64,000 bases of DNA, taken from contig CM055097.1 of the NCBI GenBank assembly GCA_029204225.1, positions 71,997,036-72,061,035 on the forward strand. The letters are read 5' to 3'. The stretch comes from Diphasiastrum complanatum (lineage: Eukaryota > Streptophyta > Lycopodiopsida > Lycopodiales > Lycopodiaceae). Below are positions 12,931 through 24,462 of the stretch, piece after piece. Both the position numbers and the translations under genes were made by a program. Position 1 is the first letter of the stretch. Each line of letters starts with the position of its first letter. The notes under the pieces are model-generated. The model did no database searches. It saw only the letters and a list, made by a program, of their open reading frames with translations, and was not told the DNA's origin.

Positions 12931-13507
12931 AAAGGCTAGAAAGGGTCACTAATAGAAAATAAAAATTCATGTGAGAATCAAAAAATAATCACAAGAAATA
13001 AAATTTTTGATGATATGATGAGACCTTCAGAATTTTAGAGGCCCTACATAACTATACATTAAATAAGTTCCAACAAACGAAAATTTTAATATGATATCAT
13101 GACATCTGCAGAACTTCAGAATTTGAGAGGCCCTGGCATATCTATACAAGGAATGTCCAAGTTCCAACAATTGAATTTGCACTTATTTTAAAAAAATGCA
13201 AATGGTAGCCCTGATTCATGCCTTGAAACAGCAACTTTTAGATCAAAAATAACATAGAATATGCCATAACCTATAACACAAATCTGTCAAACACAAACAA
13301 TATGCAAACTTTCAACTGAGTTCATTCCAAAAGGAACTCAACGGTTCTCTTCCAGAGTTGTACCGGCATTGAAATGATAAGAATAAAATGAGGACTCCAG
13401 ATATGTAGATGTGACCATGATACCTTCGAAACGGATAGTCTAGAACCAAAAATAGCCAAGGTTTCATTATTAAGTTTTGTTTGATGCAGGCCTGAAAACC
13501 TGATTGT
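12931..13507. other. Non-coding, nothing recognised
   Basis: No supported gene. A degenerate pair, AATTTTAGAGGCCCT near 13032 and AATTTGAGAGGCCCTGG near 13120, suggests another small decayed duplication. Confidence 0.4.
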
Positions 13508-13781
13508 TCACAGGACTTTAGCAACTGGATACTGCAAAGAGCGAGGCTGGAGCACAAGCATGTAAAGGAATCTGTCAATGCAACATTCAGAATCTTGGGT
13601 AACATTTACATTTGTGCATCTGAGGTATGATCTGATGAGTGCTGTGGCAGTTCTGTATGTGGGATTTCTCTTAATCAAGTCGTCGTCTGCACATTGTTTT
13701 AGTCTCAGGTCTTTTATAGGACCAAGGACAAAGAAATCATGCCTCTGTTCAGCATTCATGATATAATGATCTAATGAAATA
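13508..13781 (-). other. Possible alternative terminal exon of the 14.9-23.8 kb gene
   Basis: The minus strand is open from an acceptor-like TTTCATTAG down to TGA at 13508. It reads with normal protein composition (NAEQRHDFFVLGPIKDLRLK, then a Thr/Arg-rich part). Entering at 13781 it starts with two bases that complete the single G left by exon 5, so the phase fits. No domain is recognised. It could be an alternative last exon, a decayed exon, or chance. Confidence 0.3.
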
Positions 13782-14014
13782 TGCAAAAAAAACATGACTT
13801 TAGAATTAATCCAAATTTAAAGTTGGGCGTAGCTGATAATTCTACTAGTTCATAGTTCATTCATTTGGAAGCCCAATTCAAACCTACAAAAGCCTAAGGA
13901 GTTCAATAACGTGGTCCACATTAACTGGGATAAAATAGTCCGAAGTGCTTGGATCTCAGCTTCGGAACACTATTGCCAAGACTTCCCCACATTCTAAAGA
14001 AATTAATGATTTCG

Positions 14015-14690
14015 TTCAATCAGATCATCAATTATAGGAGACAAACCGGGCACTTCTGGAGGATTTAGCATTCACACATTCTAAACATATACTCAGTCAA
14101 CGTCAATTATAATAGACAAACATGGCACTTCTAACATTCAGACACCCGTTTTAAAAAAGAATTCTAGAGCCATGTGTCTGTAATGCATGAACAAAATATA
14201 ACTCTTTCATGGTCGTCGTCATGTGTCTCTAGGACTATAATGCATGAACAAAATATACCTCTACTAGCTCAACAGTTTCTTCTTACATCAAATTAACTAA
14301 GCCTTCAATTCAAAGCCCATCAGGACAAAATTGACACCGAGCCAGAAATCATCATTCAATCAGATCATCAATTATAGCAGACAAACAGGGCACTTCTGGA
14401 GGATTTAGCATTCACAGATTCTAAACATATAACAATCATATTCAGTAAACAACGTCATGTGCCTGTAGGACTAAAATGCATGCACAAAATATAACTCTAT
14501 TGGCTTGACGGTTTCTTCTTACATCACAAAATCTTCAATCCGAAGCCCATCAGGACAAAAGCATCATTTTTCAAATATCTGTGTTGGTCCAAAATTGATC
14601 AAAAGCATCATTTTTCAAATATCTGTGTTGGACCAAAATTGATTCGCACCGAGCCAGAAATCATACTATTCTATTCTTGTACAGACTGAC
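14015..14690. repeat. 340-bp tandem duplication with a nested 44-bp duplication
   Basis: TTCAATCAGATCATCAATTATA begins copies at 14015 and 14355. Both contain CACTTCTGGAGGATTTAGCATTC and CATCAGGACAAAA. Inside the second copy, AAAAGCATCATTTTTCAAAT is repeated at 14557 and 14601 (period 44). Confidence 0.9.
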
Positions 14691-14880
14691 CAAAAAACGT
14701 ATTATCGACGCGATACCTGTCTACCAAGCAGATTTCGTAATGATCAATGAGCAAAAATTTCTATGCACATTTGCAATTCGATGCACAGAGTTGAGCAAAA
14801 AAACATAGTATCAAGATGGTCCTTGTCTCTAGCAGAGACAATCCGCTTGCACAGAAAGTCCAGAACTTATGCTTATTTCT

Positions 14881-15023
14881 TCAAAATCCTTTACAAGTTT
14901 TTCTATGGTCGTACCATGCCGAGGTCTTCCCACTAAAAAGTCTGCCGCAACCAGCTGGACAAGGATTTTCAGACTTAAGCCTGACTTTTGAGTTTGTGGT
15001 CTTCGAAGTTGTTGGCAATTCAC
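14881..15023 (-). CDS. Terminal exon with zinc finger (preferred)
   Basis: From acceptor TTGTTTGAAG at 15024, two bases complete the codon left by exon 5. The 47 codons that follow end at TGA 14883-14881. They encode ENPCPAGCGRLFSGKTSAWY then DHRKTCKGF: paired cysteines, aromatic spacing and H-x3-C typical of a zinc finger. This is the best-supported last exon because it carries a recognisable motif. The acceptor pyrimidine tract is only moderate. Confidence 0.6.
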
Positions 15024-15346
15024 CTTCAAACAATCACAAGATTTCAATTTCAGAGAAACGAAGCAGTTCAGATATTATTCCAAATACTAAATATCACGTG
15101 CCAGCCTAAACTAAAATTTTCAAGGACATAACAATCTTGATTCTCTTGAAACAAATCACTTAAACAAGGTCTCTGTAATCCACCAGTTTACATAGAACAG
15201 TCAGGATGTCCATGCAAGTGTTATTTTGATTTTAATTAAACATGTTTATTAATCAATGGTGGGGAAATTTTACCTAGCCACAAATGTTTATACCAATTCA
15301 GACATCAAGATATGATTGGGAAGTGATTCCTATAAATATGCCTTGC

Positions 15347-15389
<43 letters not shown>

Positions 15390-18300
15390 TAGAGTTCTGT
15401 ACCAGCCAGCTTTCTTACTTTGAAATACTTTGCAGAAAACAAAACAACAAAAACCTCATGCTATCTAACATAAATTGGAGACATCACACTCAGTACAAGA
15501 GCACACAGCAGAATCGCTTAAAATGACGATCAAGATTGTAGGTGGTCAGTCTTTTAACAACACAAAATCAACAGCCTTGGTCCAAGGTCTTTAGCTCGTG
15601 AGATTGCTGTGGCAGATGGTGCTAAGGACCAAATAGCAGATCTATGATTGATATCATGTAATCCTCACTGGCCTGTTTCTTCATCCCTTGGGTACCAAAA
15701 ACACAACTTTCTTTTAGTGATTCTTCTGAACAAAAAGCTGCTTCATTTAATTCCTGATTCCATTCCATACTCTTAACAAACAGAACTATTACATAGGACT
15801 TCAAACCTTTGATAAATAATAAGTACATGGATAGGAGTAATTTCCTAGCAAAAAATAAACATTGAAGAATGACTACCTGTATAATTAGAACTTTTGGAAG
15901 ATCTGTCATTACCTTCGGTGATGTCTTCCTGGATAACTCTATTTACTGCATCCTGACTTAATTTCTCTAGATATTTCTTTCTGCTCAGCCTGGTCTTTCC
16001 AGGACTGTATGTTTTCATTTCAGTACTATCTGTAACCGAACCACATATCTTGTTTTTAGCAGACTCCAAAGCAACAGATTGAACAACAATCCCATTGTGA
16101 AACTTGGATTTAGTTTCTGACAAATTATCAGTCTCAAGCTTTTCTTGATGCTTTGCCTGAACTACCTTGCTCTTGTTTCCCTTTCCTCTTAAACTTGGGA
16201 GTACATCTTTGGAGATCGAATCTGCCTCAGCTTTATTGAATACATGTGTACTTCTAGTTCCAATTTTGTGAAGTGAACAAATATGGTCTGTTACATTTTT
16301 GCAGAGCATGTTTTCAGAACAGAAACGTATCTGAGAGGTCACTTTCCCGTCATTAAGCTTCTCGGATTCGTAGTCATTAAGCGTACTTGTATTGCCTATG
16401 TTCTGGAGGCATTCTGCTTCTGTGATTTTAGAGTCCTGCATTTCTATCAAACTTAATTTGTTGCTTTTTGCTTTTTTGCTCTTACCTTTATCATCTGCCT
16501 TTTGTAGGCTTAGAAACTTCGGACACTTCCCATTGCTTACATCAACAATATGCTCCAACTGATCAGCTGATGTCCACCTTTGCTTCTTGGTCTTCCGTGG
16601 CATAAGCTTTCTTTTCTTTTTCTTGTGCTTAGAAGACTGTTCAATAGCACGATTCATACACACATCCCTAAACTCTAGCAAGTCCTCTGAAGGCATTGGA
16701 TTGGCACTAGTGAAGGACAACAATGATGCAATCAAATTGCTCATTTCCACGTCTCTGCTCTTGTTGAGTACGGAAACTTTTCCATCCAGATCACTACAAA
16801 TACTTATGTCCCCAGTATACACTTGAAATTGCTTACTGTTAATCACCCCAACTACGTTTCCGCCAGGGGAGTTTTCATGTTCCTGGATCCCTCTGCTCTC
16901 TGCATGAGAAGCATCTTCTGTAGGCTCTTCTGACCTGTCAAAAAAGATAATATACACAAGTCTAACCTTTAAAAAAACACAATTCGTCAATGCAATAGTA
17001 TCAGGTGCTAAGAAAAGAATGTTTCCATTTCAAACAATGGATTTGTAATGTCCCCTGAAGATGATATAATGAAAATCCAGAGAAATTTCGTAGTCTAGTA
17101 ACGGATCTTAAAAATCCCTTAGTGCAAGTCAAATTTTACAGACCTTAGTAGCAAGAGATGATCACATCAAAAATTCAAGAGGCTCAAACAGATAGATTAC
17201 CTAAAGTTTTGATAGATAAGTTTGTGGCAAATAGTTCAGTATAAGGTCAGAACTAATACTGATCACTGCAAATTGTCTATCTTAGTTTCCAACCACAACT
17301 AATCTGGAAACTCTATTAAAATCAACGATACCAAGTTTCTATCGGGAGGTGTGCCAGAACTTACTTTGGATTATAAATTTTTACAATAGACAATTTATGG
17401 GACTTAGGAAAATCTTTTAGTTGTCCGCATACAGTGCTATATTGAAGACATGAATTTTTTTAGTTGCAATTTCCCAGCAACTATGGGAGACACTTCAACA
17501 AGAGGATCTCTTGAGGGTATGTACACAAAGCAAGTTTAACTTCACTATTTTGACATTTTAATGAGCATTTGCTAGCATGCTAGTATGAAATCAAGAAGCA
17601 TACTACAATAAAAAGTTAGGATAAATGCCCACTACCTTTTAATTGGAGGAAAACTTCATGCAACTTTCAAGATTTCAAGATTTCAGCAAGCAAGAGGTAT
17701 ATTCATCACACGAATCTTTTTCTCTTCATCTCAGCCACTATTGGCACAAGAAATCTTACAACCCAAGAGCTCTTAAAGGATGGCATCCATTACATCTTGA
17801 AATGTTAGTACAATCTACAAAACAATCATTTCTTCTCTACAGCTACAAACACTTCCCAGAAATCAGTTCAGGTTCGAAATCTGTATTGCCAGTTAACTGA
17901 TGATATCAAAACGAGAACAAAACTAAGACGTTGCAACTGGAGACCGTCATCAAAATGGTTCGGGAGAATGCTCACTCACTAACTCCATGGTCATCTTTAA
18001 ATGTACCTCTGATCTTTAAAATTAAATTCTGGTGCATATCTTCAAGTGTAATCTGAAAGAACATACCTACCTGTATAGCTTGCATGAAAGTGCAATTATT
18101 AACTTGAAGGTCTATGCTATCCAAATCTAAATAAGAAAATCATTAAGGGAATAAAATTATAACATGTTCCAAGGTAAACTAGGTTCAATATGTTGAATTT
18201 CAAAATGGAAATCAATTAATTAGGTAAACTATGGGAAGCTGTTGTGACCATGCTGATGATGCATCAAAACTGGAATGAGAAGTTCATATAAGCATGATTT

Positions 18301-21300
18301 CTTGCACATGAGATATGAAATTGGCCAAAGTCGGTAAGGAAATTGGTCAAAGGTGATACAGAAATGGACCATAAGGATTTCCTACTGGAAATTGATCAGA
18401 CTTGTGTCGGAAACGGTCCAGGCAAAACTTTGAAGTATGTGGAAGTACTTCAGGTGCCAATGTAGAAACTGCATAAGAGATGCATGAATGACGTATGGCA
18501 ATAATGCATCCAAACGTTTTCATGTTACGAGGTGCACAAACCCACATACAAAACATCAAGTAAAACAAATAGAATTAAAGATTGATACAATGTTTGCTAC
18601 GGATGTCGCCAAAACAATTTCATGATGAGAAGACAGAAAAAATCTATGATAAAACTAGCAGAAAACAATTAAAAAGTCTTCAATTCCAGATAATGTCAAA
18701 ACATGATTTAAACCAACAAACTAAGAAGGGCAACACATGATTATCATTGGGGTGCTACAAAAGTTTCACTGAAACCAGTTCATTTAGTTTCAAAACAGTG
18801 CAATAGAAAGCTTGTATGAGATAGATGAAACTCACAAACATTTTATATTTACTTTTGATTCTATAAAATCTACAGTACTGCTATCGATGTTACTCCTTTT
18901 AGTGCTATGAATAACTTAGAATTCGGTGTAATATAATGAACTGCTTCACTGATTCTCTCCCATTTCACACCATTAATATCTGTACTATTGACAATAAAAT
19001 GCACCTAAAAAATTAACCCTAAAAGAGTTTTGCAGATCTTTTGAGGCTTAAAAACCATTTATTTCGATTTCAGAAGAATATTCAAAAGAATATGGAGTTT
19101 TTTAAACATACTAGGTATTCAAAACCTCGGCGAGGGAGGAGAGCGCGCTTCCGTGAATCTCAGGTCCAAGGACTAAACGAAAATGACACCGATATTTTCA
19201 GTATACTATCAGGCTCAATTTCAGGATATTAAAACATTCAATTAAATTGCATTTCATATCAAAGAAATTCACAAGCGAAATGTAGAACCATATCACAAAC
19301 CAGAAACTGAGATTCATGAATCATTAAATCGGCAAATCATAATTTAATGCATCTATTCTATCTACTATGTAACCTAGACCACGACAAAAGATACTCTGCA
19401 GCACTCCAGACTTTAGGACCTCAAGCTAGGATTCAAGATTAATCATTTTTCTTTCTAATAGCAGGGTTAAATAAATTTTTCTTTGTAATAGCAGAGGGTT
19501 AAATAATCAATACGTAATCACCTAACAAGGCATCAAATATACAAACTTTCGCTTGTACACGGTAAGTTATATGACTCTTACTTTGAATCCATCTCATGAG
19601 CTTTTGAACTTTTTACAAGACTTGCAAAAATTCCCTCTGGATGCATAAACGTATCTATGCTCAAGGCATTTCCCAGACAGATTTTTGCTGACTCCAGTTC
19701 TGCATACATATAACAAAAGTATAAATGTTATCCAAAATTTGAGAACCCTAAACTCTGTTGAGATTTGAGAACCATAAACCAAAGATAACAAGAAATGTTC
19801 TGTTTCAGGCATCGAGGACACTACATTTCATTCCAAACACAATTTCCAAACAATGAGCGATAGATCAAACTACATTTGGGTGTCATGCATCATGTCATCT
19901 ACAAGGTAACCAGGTCTTTCAAACAAACCCAACAATAATGTATTAGGTACTAAAAAACAGTATATTTATTCAATCTGTAGCATTACCAAAAACAAAATTA
20001 AATGCTAACAATGTCATGAATAACTTCTTCATGAGAAATCAAGTGATGGTCAAATAACTTCTTCACGATAAATCAAGTGACGGTCAAATAATGTAACACC
20101 CTTCTGTTACTAACTAAACAACCAAGATCATAATCAAAATCCTACCTTATGGTTCAATTCGCTTAACAAATTCCACGTAGGCAAAAAGGTAGCTCATAGT
20201 ACATCTAGTAGGCCAAACTTACAAAAGTATATACTTTAAAGTACAACCTTCCACAAAAATACCACAAAAATACTTACATGCTGTAAGATCTTCAACCCTA
20301 GAAAACAGGCTTCAGCGATTAATCAGGTAAAAAGACGAACCTGAAAAACACTTAACTTACCCTTGGATTTCCACCTCTTCTTTGAGGTGCCTTCAGAGCC
20401 ACTGGTCAGGCGATCATTCAAGAGTCTGCATTCCAAATCCGCTGCTGATAACTTTCGAGAATGCTTTACCATTTTTTCAGTCAAATCCTCCACACAGTCC
20501 GCCTTTTGTCTTGTCTTCGGAAACCTACTTTTGTGGTTATTGCATCCATTTTTCTTAGAATTAACCAGCTTACACTGCATACTACTATTTATAAAGGCAT
20601 TCTGAAAAACTTCTAGTGAAGAAAAATCTAGACTACAGATAGTAGCATTGCCTCCAGTTTCCTGCGAGACAAAGGCTTCAATATTATCTGAATCCCTATT
20701 TTCCTCAATTTGAAAACCCAACGAATCATCTCCACTTTGCAAAAAACTTAAGTCTGCCTCAAAAAGCATCTTATCAGAAAATGCTGTCATTCCCTGTGAA
20801 ATTTCAGCTGATAACTTGCTGCAAATGTTACCAGAAGAATTTACTGCACCAACGGCATTCAAAGTATTTGAGATGCTGTCTTTGCCTGCAGCTGCCACTT
20901 CAACCATCTTCCTTGAAGCATTGCCACCGCTTTCAGAAGTTCCAGAAACTCTCTCTTGTGTAGTGACCACTAAACATTTTTCTTCAGGCTTAGCTATACC
21001 ATCTTCCTCAATTAGATTAGTGAAAATACTGTCTTCACGTGTATCAGTAACAATTTCAACTGCATTCACTTTATCAGATACTGGCTGTGAATTCAATCTC
21101 TCTGCATCTGGAGGTTCCACTGGCAAGCTTATTTGCCCATCAGCTTGACGCACTACATTTACCTTGATAAATCCATGCGGATTAGGAAGAAAACCTCCAA
21201 TTGGTTCACCAAGAACCATGGGATACAGGTGCGAGTTCCTTTCCAGCTGTAGAGAATGCGATTCAAAAAATAACAATATAGACAACAAAAGATATTCAAG

Positions 21301-23829
21301 TAAATTTGAGGCTTTCAAATTTTCCTGACTTAGGGAAAAATCGTTTGAATGGGAATAAAGCTAGCAAGTAAACAAAACCGATAGGTGGAAAGGATTTCAG
21401 AAGCTGGCCTCCTAAATTGATTGTTAGATCAAGAGTACGAGCAGTTTTAAATCAGCATGATGTTCTTACTGCATAGGTCTGAAGCACAATTCAAATACTG
21501 GCCTGCCTGCTAAATTGAGTTGTTTAGATCAAAACAGTACGAACTAATTTAATGCAGAATGAAGTTCTCAAAGATCAAAACAAGTATTTTTAATTTGCTG
21601 TGGTTTTGCAAAGGATTCAAAAGCTGTTATCTTAGCTGGAAAAGATTGCAGACTAATAATCAAAAATCAAAAATCAGAGCAATTCTAATAATATTCATTA
21701 TATAAATATTGTGAAAGATATAAGCCTCAAAGAATAGACAACCATGAATACACTCTTCCATTCCATACATTTAGAAGTAAACACATTCCGATGCACAAAT
21801 ACCATATACAAGTCTTTAATGAAGTGGGATACAACTACTGTGAAAGTAGTTTCTTTGAGTGTGAAATACCCAACCCCAACAATAAATGGAAAGCCATAAA
21901 TAAATATTTCCGAACATCAGGTTCGTGATTTTCTACTCATGCATATCAGTACACTCAGAACAGAATACATTTTGCTTTATTTTATCTTTTGGGCCTGCAT
22001 CAAATTCTTAAAATAATCTGCCCTCACGGTTTCTGCCGGATATCCTACATTTCAAAACTTTCAGTATGAATTTGTGATCTGTGAAAGGGCAACTCCTGTG
22101 ATACAACAATTTCTAAGAATCACTTGCATCACTGATTAGCGAATGCTAAACAAGATTTGAGGTGCGAGGTGGCAATTCAAAGATCTACAAACCAAAAACG
22201 ACCAACTATTGCAATATTAGTGAGTATCTAGCAATGACTAAATCATCAGTGAAACAAGCGACTATCTCATTTCCTTCGTTCAGTAAATATTCAACTAAGC
22301 TGTCTGCCTTTCCACTTATAAAATTTTCCAGCAATAATGCTCGTTAGGCAATATGGAAGAAACAATAATTGCAATGCAAGCCGCAGATAGGGTGAGCTTC
22401 ATAACGTGGACAAGGATGTTTAGAACCATTTTTTATAAGAATTCTCTTCAAAACTCGTCAAGAGAAAATGGTACATTTATATTCTTCAGCAATAAAGAAC
22501 CAAGCTGCTCACGTTCCACCATTCAGAATGTTTCATACGCATTATGAAAGCACGACAACTTACGGGAACAAAAATCATTGTACAATCTTAGTACAATCTA
22601 GGCCGTGAATAAGCTGATAGAGCTACGTATCATTGACAAACTGTCGCATAATTTCTCTAATAAGCTGATAGAGCTACATATCCTGGACAAAGTGTGGCAT
22701 AATTTCTCTAAATATTTTACAAACAATCTACTCCGTGAATACGCTGATAGAGCTACGTATCGTGGACAAAGTTTGGCATAATTTCTCTAATTATTTTACA
22801 AAATTGCTTAAAACGAACCTAGAAGATCTACAATTTTTAAATAAGAAATCCCAGTGACGTTTCACTTAGTTAGCGTACATAAGTCGATTTATAGTTTGTT
22901 AGATCACAAACTGAAAACAATTATTGAACAATGAATATAGATTTTTTTGAACATAAGAAACTCATATTACAGAATAGGCATAATAATGAATCAAAAAGAT
23001 TTCACTGAGATACAATTAACCTTACATAGTTTTATCAACGTTCAACGTAAACAGTACAGGTGAATATCCAGTATTAATGTAGAACCAGTGTGTGCTTTAC
23101 AAGTTGAAACTAAAAAATATAAGGTTCACCACAGGATGACTACTGATGTAGAATGACAAAGAAATAAGCAGATGATCAAGTTCGAAATCAAATTAACGTA
23201 CCATAACTTCTCGTATTACCACTTTGCCTATCTCTGGATAAAGTAAATGGTGATAGTGTTTCAAAATCTCTGAAAAAAAAAGAGTCGACATTAGAATCTT
23301 TAAGGAAAAGCACCAAATGAATCAGATGAATGCCATACATTGTACATTTGTTCAAGTAGTGCTATTGTACATTTAAAAGTTCCATCAGCCAGTAAAGCCA
23401 CTACCAACGACTGCAAGAACGTTCACATTAAAAAAGTCTAATCTATGTCACTCGACTTCAGACTCGCGGTCATGCTTTGATTACTAGCCCGTGTGCTTAA
23501 AACTTAAAATCCAACTATAAAATCCAAACGCAGTAGCATAACTTTCATTCATTTAAAGTGTTCATTCATTTAGCAACAGAAAACTAAAAAGGCGCAGGTG
23601 AGAACCCTAGCCTTAGAGCATGCATTTCAGTGAAAACAACCTCGCCATACACGGAAGGCTGTGAGATAAACTAACCCTGCAGTTCTCGAACAGTCTTGGT
23701 CCGTTCTGTTTGAAACACAAATCTGGTATCAATGCTAGTGTCCACATAGATCAGCACGTCCCTCCTCATGACGGCATCAAGATATTCACTCTCAGACAGC
23801 CCTTCCATCCCGCTCGGTCGCTCTGCCAT
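14881..23829 (-). CDS. Unrecognised multi-exon gene with C-terminal CCHC-type zinc finger
   Basis: Six exons join in phase on the minus strand: 23676-23829, 23202-23269, 20361-21246, 19582-19699, 15877-16934 and 14881-15023 (2427 nt, 808 residues). All introns are GT-AG. Residues 1-103 look like a compact domain with alternating strands and one helix (RFVFQTERTKTV, ILKHYHHLLYPEIGKVVI), compatible with a ubiquitin-like fold; this is inference. The middle is polar, Ser/Asp/Lys-rich and probably disordered, with a basic stretch KHKKKKRKLMPRKTKKQR near residue 525, likely a nuclear signal. The last residues form PCPAGCGRLF...HRKTC, a C-x3-C...H-x3-C zinc finger. Two other downstream exons also fit the phase, so the C-terminus may vary. 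I do not recognise the family; function is unknown, possibly nuclear. Confidence 0.7.
15349..15388. repeat. (TA)20 microsatellite
   Basis: Twenty TA dinucleotides in what would be intron 5 of the minus-strand gene. Confidence 0.95.
15622..15806 (-). other. Second possible alternative terminal exon
   Basis: The minus strand is open from an acceptor-like TATTTATCAAAG at 15807 to TAG at 15622, again with two bases completing the exon 5 codon. It would add 60 residues including SMEWNQELNEAAFCSEESLK and a hydrophobic start (KSYVIVLFV). Coding-like in composition but without a domain. Confidence 0.35.
15877..16934 (-). CDS. Exon 5 of the zinc-finger gene
   Basis: 1058 bases from acceptor TTTTTTGACAG to donor ATACAG|GTAGTC. 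It carries DVEMSNLIASLLSFTSANPM followed by the strongly basic KHKKKKRKLMPRKTKKQR, then a long Lys/Ser-rich tail. If not spliced it would end 10 codons into the intron (SHSSMFIFC-stop). Confidence 0.8.
16935..19581 (-). other. Intron 4 of the zinc-finger gene
   Basis: AT-rich, no supported coding frame or repeat. Donor GTAAGA at 19581, acceptor GACAG at 16935. Confidence 0.6.
19582..19699 (-). CDS. Exon 4 of the zinc-finger gene
   Basis: 118 bases from acceptor TGTATGCAG to donor TTCAAA|GTAAGA. It reads LESAKICLGNALSIDTFMHP then EGIFASLVKSSKAHEMDS. This looks like a short amphipathic helical segment. Phase fits on both sides. Confidence 0.7.
20361..21246 (-). CDS. Exon 3 of the zinc-finger gene
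   Basis: 886 bases, acceptor ATTCTCTACAG and donor CCAAGG|GTAAGT. It begins LERNSHLYPMVLGEPIGGFL, finishing the putative N-terminal domain near IKVNVV. It then becomes acidic and Ser/Asn-rich, and ends with a basic TSKKRWKSKG. Open throughout. Confidence 0.8.
21247..23201 (-). other. Intron 2 of the zinc-finger gene
   Basis: Mostly AT-rich and non-coding. A degenerate tandem array lies at about 22600-22800, where GCTGATAGAGCTACGTATC-GGACAAA occurs three times with spacing of about 65 and 85 bases. Confidence 0.6.
23202..23269 (-). CDS. Exon 2 of the zinc-finger gene
   Basis: 68 bases between acceptor TTTTCAG and donor ATG|GTACGT. It reads (E)ILKHYHHLLYPEIGKVVIREVM. The two leading bases complete the codon left by exon 1, giving TVRELQ-EILKHYH. 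The acceptor has a nine-T pyrimidine tract. Confidence 0.75.
23676..23829 (-). CDS. Exon 1 of the zinc-finger gene
   Basis: ATG at 23829-23827 (MAERPSGMEGLSESEYLDAV...) is chosen because it opens 51 codons that run into a donor CAGG|GTTAGT. The exon leaves one base (G). Just upstream are a GATC-repeat and CT-rich leader typical of a plant 5' UTR. Confidence 0.75.
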
Positions 23830-24060
23830 CTCGCTCGATCGATCGATCGATCGATCTTCTCTCTCTCTGGCCCGATATCTCTCTTCACAGTGTTGTGATC
23901 CTCTCTCGCGTCTGTGAAACTAAATAGATAGCAGGCATTGCCATTTTCCCGCTTCCAGATTGAATAGAATTGAAGGACTCGTTTCAAATCCGCGGCTTAA
24001 TAACGCCGCCCGCGGCTCGTGTTATAATTAAAAGGCCAGGACAGGACACGCCGCACAAGT
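23830..24060 (-). promoter_or_regulatory. 5' leader and promoter region of the zinc-finger gene
   Basis: Reading on the minus strand, the ATG is preceded by a (GATC)n run at about 23836-23856, a GA-rich leader and then a GC-rich block (GCCGCGGGCGGCG near 24000). AATTATAAC near 24030 is the nearest TATA-like element. The start site cannot be fixed. Confidence 0.35.
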
Positions 24061-24349
24061 TGTTACACCCACCTCACCCACCCTTGGAAGTTGGCCCCTT
24101 GTTTCCATGGCCCAACCTCCACAAGTCCAATAGGCCCTTCTAACTCCAATTTGCCTCCAAAAAACCTATAATTACCAAACACGTGTCACAATTTTATAGG
24201 CTCAAAACACACATGTTCAGAGCCGTATTCTCCTGCTTACCATACTTAGGTAATTAAATGTTTTGGTACTTACTTTTGAGGAAAAAGGCTAAAAGCACCA
24301 CTGACTGTCGAAAAACGGAACGATGGCATCGCAATTTACGTTCGGTAGC

Positions 24350-24462
24350 GGGCGTGAGCGGGCCTACTACCGGGCAAGTGGTGGTCAATACCTACCTCGA
24401 CATAGAGTGACTCGGTAGGTACTGACCACCAATTACACTCGATAGCGGGCCTGCTCACGCCC
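24350..24462. repeat. Imperfect GC-rich inverted repeat (hairpin)
   Basis: The left arm starts GGGCGTGAGC at 24350 and the right arm ends GCTCACGCCC at 24462. Inward, TGGTGGTCAATACCTACC pairs with GGTAGGTACTGACCACCA. The arms are roughly 48 bases with one region of mismatch and a loop near 24405. It could be a small MITE or a decayed fold-back. It is much richer in GC than the surrounding DNA. Confidence 0.8.

Noticed and set aside
14816-15109. Plus-strand open frame of 97 codons
   Set aside because: It is the antisense shadow of the zinc-finger terminal exon.
20781-21148. Plus-strand open frames opposite exon 3
   Set aside because: They are antisense shadows of a long, phase-consistent minus-strand exon.
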